From assembly GCF_028688795.1 (NCBI RefSeq), contig NZ_JAQTXM010000007.1:62001-126000 (forward strand): 64,000 nt of DNA, written 5' to 3'. Shown here one piece after another: positions 14,594 to 22,543 of the stretch. A model generated the notes under the pieces. The model saw only the letters and a list, made by a program, of their open reading frames with translations, did not search any database and had not been told where the DNA came from. How positions within the stretch are numbered: position 1 is the stretch's first letter; each line of letters starts with the position of its first letter. A program made the translations under genes and the position numbers. The stretch comes from Rhodoferax sp. GTDB lineage: Bacteria > Pseudomonadota > Gammaproteobacteria > Burkholderiales > Burkholderiaceae_C.

Positions 14594-16069
14594 TTAGAGC
14601 GCCAAGGTAAAAATCTGGCTTTCCGGGACACCTGAGGCGTGCAATTCTTCATGCAGTGTGCTGACAAAACTTGCAGGGCCAGCCAGGTAGAAATCACAGT
14701 CAAGTTCAAACAGGTCGGCCCGCATGGCTTGGGCAATTTGCCAGGCACCCATGGCCACATCGCTGTGGGTGACGAGTTCATATTCAAACTGGTCCAGCGC
14801 TTCAGACCAGGCACGGCACTGGTTGCTGTAGAAGTGGCCATCACTGCGGGTTGCCAGCCAAAACAGGGACAGTGAGGGCGATGCGTCAAGTGACAAGGCG
14901 TACTCAATCAAGCTCTTGATGGGCCCGAACCCTCCGTCACAGGCCGCAAAAACCAGAGGCCGGTTACCTTCAGCCAAAACAAACTCACCTGCAGGGCCCA
15001 GAACGCTGACGGTGGTGCCCGGTTTGACATGACCGTCGAACAAGTTGTTGGCAAAGTCGTCATCTGGGTCACGAGTCACAAAAAACAGCAAATTCCGGTC
15101 ATCACACGGACAGCTGGCGACCGCGTAGCTGGCATGAATGTCCGATTGCCCCGGTAGGCTGCAACCCAGCCGTACAGATTGACCCGCCAGGAAGCGCAGC
15201 CGGTGGGTGCGCGGGGTCTGCAGGTGCAACAGCAGGGTGTTGGGTGCCAAGGTGCTGAGCGCGCGCACTTGGGTGCTGATGAGTTGCTCGGGGATGTCTT
15301 GCGGGCCTGTGGCCTCCAGCATTTCAAGCGTTAGCGTGCTGCTGGCTGCGGTGTGGCAGCACATCAAGGTGTAGCCTTGCGCTTTTTCTGCCTCCGACAA
15401 GGCGTAGTCAAAGTGCTGCACCTTGGCGACTTCGCCCGAGATCACCCGCACCTTGCACATGCCGCAACTGCCGTTACCACAACCGTAGTTGAGTTTGAGG
15501 CCAGAGTGCAAACCCGCTTGCAGCAGGCTGGCCCGTCCTTCTACGGCGAACTCATGGCCGCTGGGGCGCACAGTGACCTGTGCCGTCATGACTTTGAGCA
15601 TGTCGTCCATGACCTCCAGCATGCCCACAGGTTCGGTGGCCAGCGCTTTGGCTAATCCTTGTGTCACTTGTTGCTCCAATTCAAGCCAGGCGGTACCGCC
15701 GGGCGGCTGGGTGAGTTGTTGGCGGATGGTTTTTTGCAACGCAATCACCAGCTCGTGGTAACGCTGCAAGTGCCGGCGCAGGTCTGCGAGTTCCTGGCTT
15801 TGCGTGAACAGGCGTTGCGCCAGCACTTCCTGGCTGGGCAACAGGCGCTCCCGTACGCGCTTGCCAAAGGCCTCGTCGCGAATCTGGGTCACCCGTTCCA
15901 GCAAGCCCGACTCTTCGAGCTGCGCTTGCGGGTACATCTGCTGCAGCGTGTCGGTGGACACCATGCCGTCGTTCAACACCAGTGTGCCGTCGCGCACTTG
16001 TTGTTGCAACATGCCTCGCGCCACACCCAGCAACTGGGCGGCGCGCCAAACACTGACTTGGTGGGACAT
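14594..16069 (-). CDS. HTH-coiled-coil-ferredoxin-flavin reductase fusion
   Basis: 491 aa. Residues 1-50 look like a helix-turn-helix (SVWRAAQLLGVARGMLQQQV); 50-125 is a charged probable coiled coil. A plant-type [2Fe-2S] ferredoxin domain follows (about 163-250), with C197-x4-C202-x2-C205 in YGCGNGSCGMC and C237. Then come an FAD domain (HASYAVASCP) and an NAD domain (FAACDGGFGPIKSLIEYAL) of the ferredoxin-NADP reductase superfamily. It resembles CDP-glucoseen reductases and oxygenase reductases. The N-terminal HTH is unusual. It may feed electrons to the dioxygenase upstream or to rDsr partners. Confidence 0.8.
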   Translation of the reverse strand: MSHQVSVWRAAQLLGVARGMLQQQVRDGTLVLNDGMVSTDTLQQMYPQAQLEESGLLERVTQIRDEAFGKRVRERLLPSQEVLAQRLFTQSQELADLRRHLQRYHELVIALQKTIRQQLTQPPGGTAWLELEQQVTQGLAKALATEPVGMLEVMDDMLKVMTAQVTVRPSGHEFAVEGRASLLQAGLHSGLKLNYGCGNGSCGMCKVRVISGEVAKVQHFDYALSEAEKAQGYTLMCCHTAASSTLTLEMLEATGPQDIPEQLISTQVRALSTLAPNTLLLHLQTPRTHRLRFLAGQSVRLGCSLPGQSDIHASYAVASCPCDDRNLLFFVTRDPDDDFANNLFDGHVKPGTTVSVLGPAGEFVLAEGNRPLVFAACDGGFGPIKSLIEYALSLDASPSLSLFWLATRSDGHFYSNQCRAWSEALDQFEYELVTHSDVAMGAWQIAQAMRADLFELDCDFYLAGPASFVSTLHEELHASGVPESQIFTLAL

Positions 16070-16075
16070 GATTAT

Positions 16076-16123
16076 GCTATATGGTTAATAGCTACTCGCG
16101 CTTGTTTATAAAGGGCTAGAGCC
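16076..16123 (-). repeat. Interspersed repeat, copy C
   Basis: 48 nt on the minus strand between the dioxygenase and reductase genes of the accessory operon. Reading along the operon it runs GGCTCTAGCCCTTTATAAAC ... GTAGCTATTAACCATATAGC. Its GCTAT-ATAGC arms can pair, so it could attenuate or process the operon mRNA here. Confidence 0.75.
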
Positions 16124-16126
16124 TGA

Positions 16127-17047
16127 TTATGTATAAATTTCTGAGATCTTTACGCTGTTGCCTGCATGTGCTGGTTTGGCGATCCGGTCCAGGTAACGCG
16201 CCCGGTAAAGTAATCTGGGCTGCTTGGGGTCATCGTCAAAGCCGGTTCGGTCATGCAGCACGTTGTTGCAAACCAGCCCCATGCCAGGCGAGAGCTGCAG
16301 CCGGAAAACATGCGGGTTGTCACTGCCAAGGAGCTGCTCCAAAAAAGCCACAGCCTGGCGGGTAAGGGCATCGTCTTTCCACACGATGCTGCGCGTGCGG
16401 GCGGTGTAGCGCATGTGCAGTTCGCCACTTTGTGCATGCACCGAAAACACCGGGCCTGCCTGCTCTGGGCGGGCAATACCGTCGTCATCCAGCCGTTCCG
16501 GAATGGTCATGGCGTCTGATGCCATCAGCGCAGCAATCCAGTCGGGGTTGGCATCGCGCAGGGCAATGTAGGCCATTTCATGGTCCATCAGGGCGGTTTC
16601 CCCGCCGCTTTTGGCTGGCCGCACGCAATGCAACACCATGCCGCGAATCAGACGGTCAGCGGGTTGGTAGTAGCCGTCGGTGTGCCATTTGATGGGGCGG
16701 TTGGTGTAGGGGATGAACGCAGGGCGGTCACCCACCGGGGCAGCGACCGCAATGGGTGAAATGCCGTCCTCATCCGCCAGCCAGTTGCCGTCAAGGCGAT
16801 GCAGGCCCAGCTGGTTGGCCAAAAGCCGCGCAATAGATTTGTCTTCCAGCAAGATCGGGCTGCGGTAAATGGCCATGTTGGCCACTGCGCAGCGCTGCAG
16901 CAGCGCTTGGCGCTCGCATGTCTGCAGCGTGCGTGGGTCTGCCACGTCAACAATCAAGTCGGATGCCTGGTGTGGCTGGCTGGCCAATTTGTTGTCACGC
17001 CAGCGCTGGTAGGCGTCAGTTTGTTTCAGGTCAAAAGGGTTCGGCAT
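16127..17047 (-). CDS. TauD/TfdA-family Fe(II)/2-oxoglutarate dioxygenase
   Basis: 306 aa from the ATG at 17047 (starts MPNPFDLKQTDAYQRW), which leaves 13 nt to the preceding gene; an upstream start would overlap it. The facial-triad HxD is in WHTDGYYQPAD, the distal His in CNNVLHDRTGF, and a 2-oxoglutarate-binding Arg is likely in LLYRARYLDR. Family members hydroxylate taurine, other sulfonates, or amino-acid and betaine substrates. The substrate here is unknown; a sulfonate is attractive, but no sulfonate transporter is nearby. Confidence 0.85.
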   Translation of the reverse strand: MPNPFDLKQTDAYQRWRDNKLASQPHQASDLIVDVADPRTLQTCERQALLQRCAVANMAIYRSPILLEDKSIARLLANQLGLHRLDGNWLADEDGISPIAVAAPVGDRPAFIPYTNRPIKWHTDGYYQPADRLIRGMVLHCVRPAKSGGETALMDHEMAYIALRDANPDWIAALMASDAMTIPERLDDDGIARPEQAGPVFSVHAQSGELHMRYTARTRSIVWKDDALTRQAVAFLEQLLGSDNPHVFRLQLSPGMGLVCNNVLHDRTGFDDDPKQPRLLYRARYLDRIAKPAHAGNSVKISEIYT

Positions 17048-17060
17048 GGCGGTTTGGACG

Positions 17061-17678
17061 TTAGTCTTCTGACGCGACACCGCGTGCGGCGCGCGCTGGA
17101 CGCGGTTTTGTGGACAACACGCCCTCCATGCCGCGCTTGATCATCTCCAGGGCATCGGGCACCTCGCTGGCCATGATTTGGTCAACCACCCAGCGTTGGT
17201 CTTTTTGCGGCATCAGCGTTTCAATGCGGTGGCCCAGGTAGCGCACAAACGCAAAGTCCGGACCATGTGCATCAAAGCCAAAATCCGCGTAGTGGTCGGC
17301 CAGTTCGTTGAACAAGTCGATGAACTGGTCATAGTGGCTGGCTTGCCCTGCGGGTGGCACGCCCATCAGCCCGTCTTCGTTTTCTTGCAACACTTCGGCG
17401 ACCCGCTGCACCAGGGCCGTCATGAATTCGCCACGCAAGTCGCCGTCCATGCGTTCGTCTGCCATGCGGTCCAGCACCTGAATCAGAAACACCAGCACCT
17501 CGTGGGTGAAGGCAAAGTATTGCGGCCCAATCTCAATGTCAAAACTGGCCGAGCGCATTTGCTTGAGCATGTTCTGCGCCACGCGCCAGGTGATGAATGC
17601 CATGGCGCTGGCGGTTTGCTTGGGCGTTTTGGCGGCGCCATCGTTAAACCACTGGCTCTTGATTCTTATGTTGGCCAT
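17061..17678 (-). CDS. Uncharacterised conserved-looking cytoplasmic protein
   Basis: 205 aa from the ATG at 17678; a GTG at 17756 would add 26 residues. Mostly helical, no cysteine, no signal peptide. Acidic middle region (MADERMDGDLRGEFM) and basic C-terminus (KPRPARAARG). I do not recognise the family. It lies between a DsrC-like gene and the dioxygenase, all co-directional with short gaps. Confidence 0.65.
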   Translation of the reverse strand: MANIRIKSQWFNDGAAKTPKQTASAMAFITWRVAQNMLKQMRSASFDIEIGPQYFAFTHEVLVFLIQVLDRMADERMDGDLRGEFMTALVQRVAEVLQENEDGLMGVPPAGQASHYDQFIDLFNELADHYADFGFDAHGPDFAFVRYLGHRIETLMPQKDQRWVVDQIMASEVPDALEMIKRGMEGVLSTKPRPARAARGVASED

Positions 17679-17765
17679 GCGTTGCCCCAAGCCGTGCTGA
17701 ATCCGACGGCCCGATGAGGCCGTCGGGGGTACTGATGTCTGCAAGGTGGGCAGCACAGGCGCATG

Positions 17766-18095
17766 TCAGTAGCCGCCTTTGCCCAGAGGCTGCGGCAAGC
17801 CCGCCACCTTTGGGCCTTGTTTGGCCGGGCCAATGGGGAACAGGTCGTAGAGGTATTTGCTGTCGACTTCAGGGCGAATTTCGGCAAAGCCTTTGAGCAT
17901 GTTGCGGAAATTTGGGGTGTGTCCGTGTTCACGGTATTGCTCGCGCAGGTAGTTCACTACTTCCCAATGCGCATCGGTCAGCGTGATGCCTTCAGCAGCG
18001 GCAATGACGCGCACGGCTTCGTCCTCATAAATCGGCTCCAGCAGGTAGCCCAGATCGTCAGCTTCAACCTCGGTGCCATTGATCATGTATGCCAT
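17766..18095 (-). CDS. DsrC-like protein without C-terminal cysteines
   Basis: 109 aa DsrC/TusE fold. NGTEVEADDLGYLLEP, TLTDAHWEVVNYLREQY and SKYLYDLFPIGPAKQGPK align with DsrC. The C-terminal arm reads VAGLPQPLGKGGY, so both redox cysteines of DsrC are missing. Cysteine-free DsrC homologues are thought to be regulatory or binding decoys rather than sulfur carriers. The start is the ATG at 18095 with GGAGAAC upstream. It is divergent from and close to dsrAB, the protein's likely binding partner. Confidence 0.88.
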   Translation of the reverse strand: MAYMINGTEVEADDLGYLLEPIYEDEAVRVIAAAEGITLTDAHWEVVNYLREQYREHGHTPNFRNMLKGFAEIRPEVDSKYLYDLFPIGPAKQGPKVAGLPQPLGKGGY

Positions 18096-18129
18096 TTGTG
18101 TTCTCCGTTTTCCAGTTGATAAAACCTGT

Positions 18130-18744
18130 TCACACCGCGGCAGCGGATTTGTGAGGAATAAAAATGCCGCAACCCAGCAGGCGATGCGGGCCGAGGCCCA
18201 GGCATTGCACGCGCAGGGAATGCTCGGGTGCCAAGGCGTGCAGCATGAGGCTGAAGGTGTTGAGCACACCGCCGTTCAGCGTCAATTGCTGGCGCTTGCC
18301 GCAGACCCGCTCACCGCCAATCCCCAGTTCAGCCAGCTCGCGCGTGACATCGGCCATGAAGGCAACCTCATCGGCGTTGGTGGCTGCCACGTTGTAGGCG
18401 TACAGGGTGGCATGCGGAAACAATTCGCGGGTGTGAGGCGTGCCTAAGCGCATGGGCTGGTCTGTCACAACCAGGTCAACACCAGCGCTTGCCAGCAACT
18501 CGGGCGTGCGGTGTGTCGGCACACGCAGCAACAGTTTTGTGCGACGTGACAACATGGCTTGCGCTTGCGTGCCAGGCACCAGCTTGATGGTGTGGATCCC
18601 GGTTTGCACCTCTGACTCAAGCCAGGGCCATTGGCGACACAGTGCCTCCTGAAGGGCTTGCGCATGGTCGCGCGCCAAGCTGTTGCCATCCACAGGAAAC
18701 ACCACATCCACCGCGGTTGCCTGGGGGATTTGAGTGCTGTTCAT
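18130..18744 (-). CDS. Cas6-like RAMP-fold protein in the dsr accessory operon
   Basis: 204 aa. The C-terminal GLGPHRLLGCGIFIPHKS fits the glycine-rich loop GxGxxxxxGxG of Cas6-type RAMP endoribonucleases. The N-terminal DVVFPVDGNSLARDHAQAL and LLLRVPTHRTPEL resemble the Cas6/Cmx6 subgroup. Candidate catalytic or RNA-contact His residues include His24-region DHAQ and LMLHALAPEHS. No CRISPR array or other cas gene is in the window. It may have been recruited to process an RNA, perhaps dsr mRNA. It overlaps the upstream 83-aa gene by 4 nt. Confidence 0.65.
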   Translation of the reverse strand: MNSTQIPQATAVDVVFPVDGNSLARDHAQALQEALCRQWPWLESEVQTGIHTIKLVPGTQAQAMLSRRTKLLLRVPTHRTPELLASAGVDLVVTDQPMRLGTPHTRELFPHATLYAYNVAATNADEVAFMADVTRELAELGIGGERVCGKRQQLTLNGGVLNTFSLMLHALAPEHSLRVQCLGLGPHRLLGCGIFIPHKSAAAV

Positions 18745-18992
18745 TGGGGTTCCTGCACGGTCAACGTGGCATCAGGGTGCGACTCGGGTTGGCTATTGGC
18801 CCAGCGAAGCAGGGCGTCACCCCACGCCCTTGCAGACTGGGGGTCAATGTCAAACACGGTAAAGCGGCTTTTTTCGCGAATACGGGTGCGCAGCAAGCTC
18901 ATGCCGCCGGCCTCGTAATCCAGTTGCTGCAGCTCGATCACCTGCCCGCCCACAGGAATCAATAGTTTTTCAAGCGGTGTGATGGTCGACAT
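18741..18992 (-). CDS. Small uncharacterised protein, first gene of the dsr accessory operon
   Basis: 83 aa from the ATG at 18992 (MSTITPLEKLLIPVGGQVIEL). The central RTRIREKSRFTVFDIDP and WGDALLRWANSQPES suggest a small alpha/beta fold; no cysteine or signal peptide. The reading frame stays open upstream, but the promoter motif lies there. The two-part motif ends 113 nt before this start codon. Translational coupling (4-nt overlap) to the Cas6-like gene suggests the two proteins act together. No family recognised. Confidence 0.7.
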   Translation of the reverse strand: MSTITPLEKLLIPVGGQVIELQQLDYEAGGMSLLRTRIREKSRFTVFDIDPQSARAWGDALLRWANSQPESHPDATLTVQEPQ

Positions 18993-19304
18993 GGTGCGTG
19001 TTTTCTCTGCGTTAACAAAAATCAAGTCCAGCGCTACGCCGTACAAATCTGCAAGGCAAGCGCATGAACGATCACACCTGTATTGGGCGCAATGTCGGGG
19101 CGGGTCGTCTATCACCGGGACGGGTGAGGTGATATAGCCCAAATGGGTAGCCCAAACTACCCAACGAGGGGGATGGCGAACACGTTGCGTGGCTCATATT
19201 ATTTGCTCCTGAGTTGATTGAGTAGTGCGCAAAAACGCCGCTGATCAACAGGCCCGGTTCCACCGATCAGCGCAAACCCTGCGCCCCATGACAGGAGATA
19301 CTCG
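18993..19304. promoter_or_regulatory. Divergent control region between dsrA and the accessory operon
   Basis: 312 nt without a convincing gene. It holds two-part motif copy 2 (19106-19149, minus orientation). On the minus strand the 9-mer TTTGGGCTA is directly repeated with a 4-nt gap, around 19135-19156. The palindromic box 1 could serve both directions, being 142 bp from the accessory start and 155 bp from dsrA. dsrA has RBS AGGAGAT. No clear sigma-70 promoter was identified. Confidence 0.7.
19106..19149 (-). promoter_or_regulatory. Two-part dsr-regulon motif, copy 2
   Basis: On the minus strand: TACCCATTTGGGCTA (19149-19135), 8 nt, then CACC-N6-GGTGATAGACG (19126-19106). Box 1 is identical to that before soeA. 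The motif ends 113 nt before the ATG at 18992. Confidence 0.82.
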
Positions 19305-20585
19305 ATGAGCAAAAAGCAACATGACACCCCCATGCTTGACCAGCTGGAAAGCGGTCCGTGGCCAAGTTTTGTGACCGGCCTGAAACGCCTGGCCAAAGAC
19401 AGTGACTACATGACTGACCTGATGGGTCAGTTGGAGCACTCTTACAAAACCCGCAAGGGCTACTGGAAGGGTGGCACGGTCGGTGTGTTCGGTTACGGCG
19501 GTGGTGTGATTCCGCGCTTCTCGGAGGTGGCCGAGATGTTTCCGGCTTCCAAAGAATTCCATACCCTGCGCATTCAGCCGCCAGCGGGCATGCACTACAA
19601 CACCGATGTACTGCGAAAAATGTGCGACATCTGGGAAACGCATGGCTCAGGCTTGATTGCATTCCATGGTCAGTCGGGCGACATCATGTTCCAGGGTGCC
19701 AGTACGGCCAACGTGCAAGGCGCGTTTGACGAGCTGAATGAACTGGGTTTTGACTTGGGTGGCGCTGGTCCGGCGGTTCGCACCAGCATGTCGTGTGTTG
19801 GCGCTGCTCGCTGTGAGCAGAGTTGTTTTGATGAGGCGCGTGCGCACCGTCAGGTGCTCAATACTTTCCTGGATGACATGCACCGCCCAGCGTTGCCCTA
19901 CAAGTTCAAGTTCAAGTTCTCGGGTTGCCCTAACGACTGCATGAACTCCATTCAGCGCGCCGACATGGCTGTGATTGGCACTTGGCGCGACAACATTCGT
20001 GTGGATGAAGCTTTGGCACGCAAATGGTTTGACAAGCATGGCATGACGGAGTTGGTCAATGACGTGGTCAGCCGTTGCCCCACCAAGGCCATCATGCTCA
20101 AAGAAACCAAAGATGTGTCCAAGGGTGCCAAGGTCTCCAGCGTGGCCTTGAACGACACCCAGTCGCTTGAAATTGACAACAGCAACTGTGTGCGCTGCAT
20201 GCATTGCATCAACGTCATGACCGGCGCTTTGGCTACCGGTGTGGACAAGGGCGTGAGCGTCTTGATGGGTGGCAAACGGACCCTCAAAATTGGTGACTTG
20301 ATGGGCACCATGGTGGTTCCCTTCATGCCGATGAAAACGGACGAAGACTATGAGGCACTGGTTGAGCTGGGTCAGAAGTCGATTGACTTCTTTGCTGAAA
20401 ACGCTTTGGAGCACGAGCGCACCGGTGAAATGATCGAGCGCATTGGCTTGGTCAATTTCCTGGAAGGTATTGGCCTTGAAGTGGATGCCAACATGGTGTC
20501 AACCCCGCGCACCAACCCCTATGTTCGCACTGACGGCTGGGATGATGAAGTCGCCAAGATCAACGCCCGTAAAGCGGCGGCCTGA
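19305..20585 (+). CDS. dsrA: Reverse-type dissimilatory sulfite reductase, alpha subunit
   Basis: 426 aa, full length. Oxidises DsrC-bound sulfane sulfur towards sulfite in the cytoplasm. The sirohaem-[4Fe-4S] ligands lie in SCVGAARCEQSCFDEARAH and KFSGCPNDCMNS. A ferredoxin-like insert carries CVRCMHCINVMTGALATG. Assignment to the oxidative (rDsr) type rests on the partners dsrEFH and dsrL. The ATG has RBS AGGAGAT. Forty nt separate it from dsrB. Confidence 0.98.
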   Translation: MSKKQHDTPMLDQLESGPWPSFVTGLKRLAKDSDYMTDLMGQLEHSYKTRKGYWKGGTVGVFGYGGGVIPRFSEVAEMFPASKEFHTLRIQPPAGMHYNTDVLRKMCDIWETHGSGLIAFHGQSGDIMFQGASTANVQGAFDELNELGFDLGGAGPAVRTSMSCVGAARCEQSCFDEARAHRQVLNTFLDDMHRPALPYKFKFKFSGCPNDCMNSIQRADMAVIGTWRDNIRVDEALARKWFDKHGMTELVNDVVSRCPTKAIMLKETKDVSKGAKVSSVALNDTQSLEIDNSNCVRCMHCINVMTGALATGVDKGVSVLMGGKRTLKIGDLMGTMVVPFMPMKTDEDYEALVELGQKSIDFFAENALEHERTGEMIERIGLVNFLEGIGLEVDANMVSTPRTNPYVRTDGWDDEVAKINARKAAA

Positions 20586-20624
20586 AGCCAGCTTGTCCTT
20601 GATAACTGATTAAGAAAGATAACC

Positions 20625-21695
20625 ATGGCAACTATGCGCACCCCCATTGAGAGCGGCGTACCTGACAACAAGCAGTACCTGCACCCGTTGATGCTCAAGA
20701 ATTACGGCAACTGGAAATACCATGACCGGCCACGCCCCGGCGTGCTGCACCATGTGTCGCACAGTGGCGATCAAATTTGGACCGTGCGTGCCGGTACGCA
20801 ACGTCAAATGGATTTGTTCACCATTCGCAAGCTGTGTGACATTGCAGACACCTACGCCGATGGCCATGTGCGCTTCACGATTCGCTCCAACATTGAGTAC
20901 ATGGTGTCTGACCCGGCACGTGTTGCACCGCTGGTTGAAGCCTTGACAGCCAATGGCTTTCCCGTCGGTGGCACCGGCAACTCGGTGTCAGCCATTGCGC
21001 ACACCCAGGGATGGTTGCATTGCGATATTCCGGGTACCGATGCCTCAGGTGCGGTCAAGGCGCTGATGGATGACCTGCATGCTGAATTCATTCAGGAAGA
21101 AATGCCGAATCGGGTGCACTTGTCCACCTCATGCTGCGAAATCAACTGCGGCGGTCAGGCTGACATTGCCATCATTGTTCAGCATACCAAGCCGCCCAAG
21201 ATCAACCATGATCTGGTGGCCAACATGTGCGAGCGCCCAACCGTGGTGGCCCGTTGCCCGGTGGCAGCTATCCGGCCAGCCATGGTGAATGGCAGGCCGT
21301 CACTGGAAATTGATGAGTCCAAGTGCATGTGCTGTGGTGCCTGCTACCCACCTTGCCCTCCCATGCAGATCAATGACCCGGAGCACAGCAAGCTGGCGAT
21401 CTGGGTGGGCGGAAAAAATTCCAATGCCCGTGGCAAGCCGACCTTCATGAAGATGGTGGCCTCGGGCTTGCCCAACAACCCGCCGCGCTGGCCTGAAGTG
21501 TCGGCCATGGTGAAGAAGATTTTGTACACCTACAAGGAAGATGCGCGCTCCTGGGAGCGGGTGTCTGACTGGATCGAGCGCATTGGCTGGCCGGCCTTCT
21601 TTGAAAAGTGTGATTTGCCATTCACCAAGTACCTGATCGACGACTGGCGTGGTTCGCGTTCTAGCTTGAATGCATCGACCCACATCCGTTTTTAA
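20625..21695 (+). CDS. dsrB: Reverse-type dissimilatory sulfite reductase, beta subunit
   Basis: 356 aa partner of DsrA in the alpha2beta2 enzyme. The sirohaem-cluster cysteines are in STSCCEINCGGQADIAI. The ferredoxin domain has CMCCGACYPPCPPMQIND. The end YLIDDWRGSRSSLNASTHI is typical of DsrB. The intergenic stretch downstream contains the first copy of a 56-nt hairpin repeat before dsrE. Confidence 0.98.
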   Translation: MATMRTPIESGVPDNKQYLHPLMLKNYGNWKYHDRPRPGVLHHVSHSGDQIWTVRAGTQRQMDLFTIRKLCDIADTYADGHVRFTIRSNIEYMVSDPARVAPLVEALTANGFPVGGTGNSVSAIAHTQGWLHCDIPGTDASGAVKALMDDLHAEFIQEEMPNRVHLSTSCCEINCGGQADIAIIVQHTKPPKINHDLVANMCERPTVVARCPVAAIRPAMVNGRPSLEIDESKCMCCGACYPPCPPMQINDPEHSKLAIWVGGKNSNARGKPTFMKMVASGLPNNPPRWPEVSAMVKKILYTYKEDARSWERVSDWIERIGWPAFFEKCDLPFTKYLIDDWRGSRSSLNASTHIRF

Positions 21696-21700
21696 ACGCT

Positions 21701-21756
21701 CCAACATTCGACAAACCGTTGAGGACAGAGCTAAAGGTCTGCCTCGCAAATTATCA
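21701..21756 (+). repeat. 56-nt intercistronic repeat, copy 1, hairpin before dsrE
   Basis: About 49 of 56 positions are identical by eye to 22544-22599. The core folds as GAGG-(A)-CAGA / TCTGCCTC (21721-21745) around an 8-nt loop GCTAAAGG. It ends 8 nt before the dsrE ATG, overlapping the ribosome-binding area. Confidence 0.75.
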
Positions 21757-21764
21757 GGAACACC

Positions 21765-22124
21765 ATGAAATTTGGCGTACTCGTGAATGAAGGTCCCTAC
21801 ACACATCAGGCGTCTGACAGCGCTTACCAGTTTGTAGTGGCCGCCTTGGCCAAAGGCCATTCCATCCAGCGTGTGTTTTTCTACCACGATGGCGTCAACA
21901 ACGCGACCCGACTCACCGAGCCGCCGCAAGACGATCGCCATGTGGTCAACCGCTGGTCGACGCTGGCGGCGGAACACAAGGTGGATTTGGTGGTGTGCGT
22001 GGCTGCCGCTCTGCGCCGGGGCATCAAGGAAGAGGTACTGGCACCAGGCTTTCGCATTTCAGGCTTGGGTCAGTTGGTGGACAGTGGGATCAAAGCGGAC
22101 CGTCTGGTCACGTTTGGCGATTAA
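21765..22124 (+). CDS. dsrE: Sulfurtransferase subunit DsrE
   Basis: 119 aa, DsrE/TusD family. The sulfur-accepting cysteine is in VDLVVCVAAALRRGI, equivalent to the active-site Cys of DsrE. KFGVLVNEGPYTHQASDSA is the conserved N-terminus. DsrE2F2H2 receives sulfur from TusA and passes it to DsrC; its presence marks the oxidative Dsr pathway. Twenty-three nt to dsrF. Confidence 0.96.
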   Translation: MKFGVLVNEGPYTHQASDSAYQFVVAALAKGHSIQRVFFYHDGVNNATRLTEPPQDDRHVVNRWSTLAAEHKVDLVVCVAAALRRGIKEEVLAPGFRISGLGQLVDSGIKADRLVTFGD

Positions 22125-22147
22125 CCCCGTACAGAGAAGCACACACT

Positions 22148-22537
22148 ATGAGCGAACAACAAGCAGCAAGCGGACCCACCGTGAAGAAATTCATGTTTGT
22201 CAACCGCAAGGCGCCTTATGGGACCATCTATGCGCTGGAAAGCCTGGAGGTGGTATTGATCACCGCCACCTTCGACCAGGACGTGAGTCTGGTGTTCATT
22301 GACGATGGTGTTTATGAACTGGTCAAGGGCCAGCAGACCAAAGGCATTGGCATCAAGAATTTTTCACCCAGCTACCGTGCGCTGGAAGGTTATGACGTTG
22401 AAAAACTTTATGTGGATCAAGCTTCGCTGGACCAGCGCGGTCTGACGGAAGGTGACTTGCTGGTACCTGTTGAGGTGCTGGATGCCCAGCAGATAGGTGA
22501 ACTCATGGCGCAGCAGGACGTGATTCTGAGCTTTTGA
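22148..22537 (+). CDS. dsrF: DsrF, subunit of the DsrEFH complex
   Basis: 129 aa from the ATG at 22148 (MSEQQAASGPTVKKFMF). The DsrF/TusC fold is shown by NRKAPYGTIYALESLEVVL and VSLVFIDDGVYELVKGQQ. No cysteine is present in the chain, consistent with a structural role in the heterohexamer. The region after its stop holds the second 56-nt repeat. Confidence 0.95.
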   Translation: MSEQQAASGPTVKKFMFVNRKAPYGTIYALESLEVVLITATFDQDVSLVFIDDGVYELVKGQQTKGIGIKNFSPSYRALEGYDVEKLYVDQASLDQRGLTEGDLLVPVEVLDAQQIGELMAQQDVILSF

Positions 22538-22543
22538 GGACAA

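Noticed and set aside
18130-18744. Part of a CRISPR-Cas system
   Set aside because: Only a Cas6-like protein is present; no direct-repeat array and no other cas gene were seen in the window.
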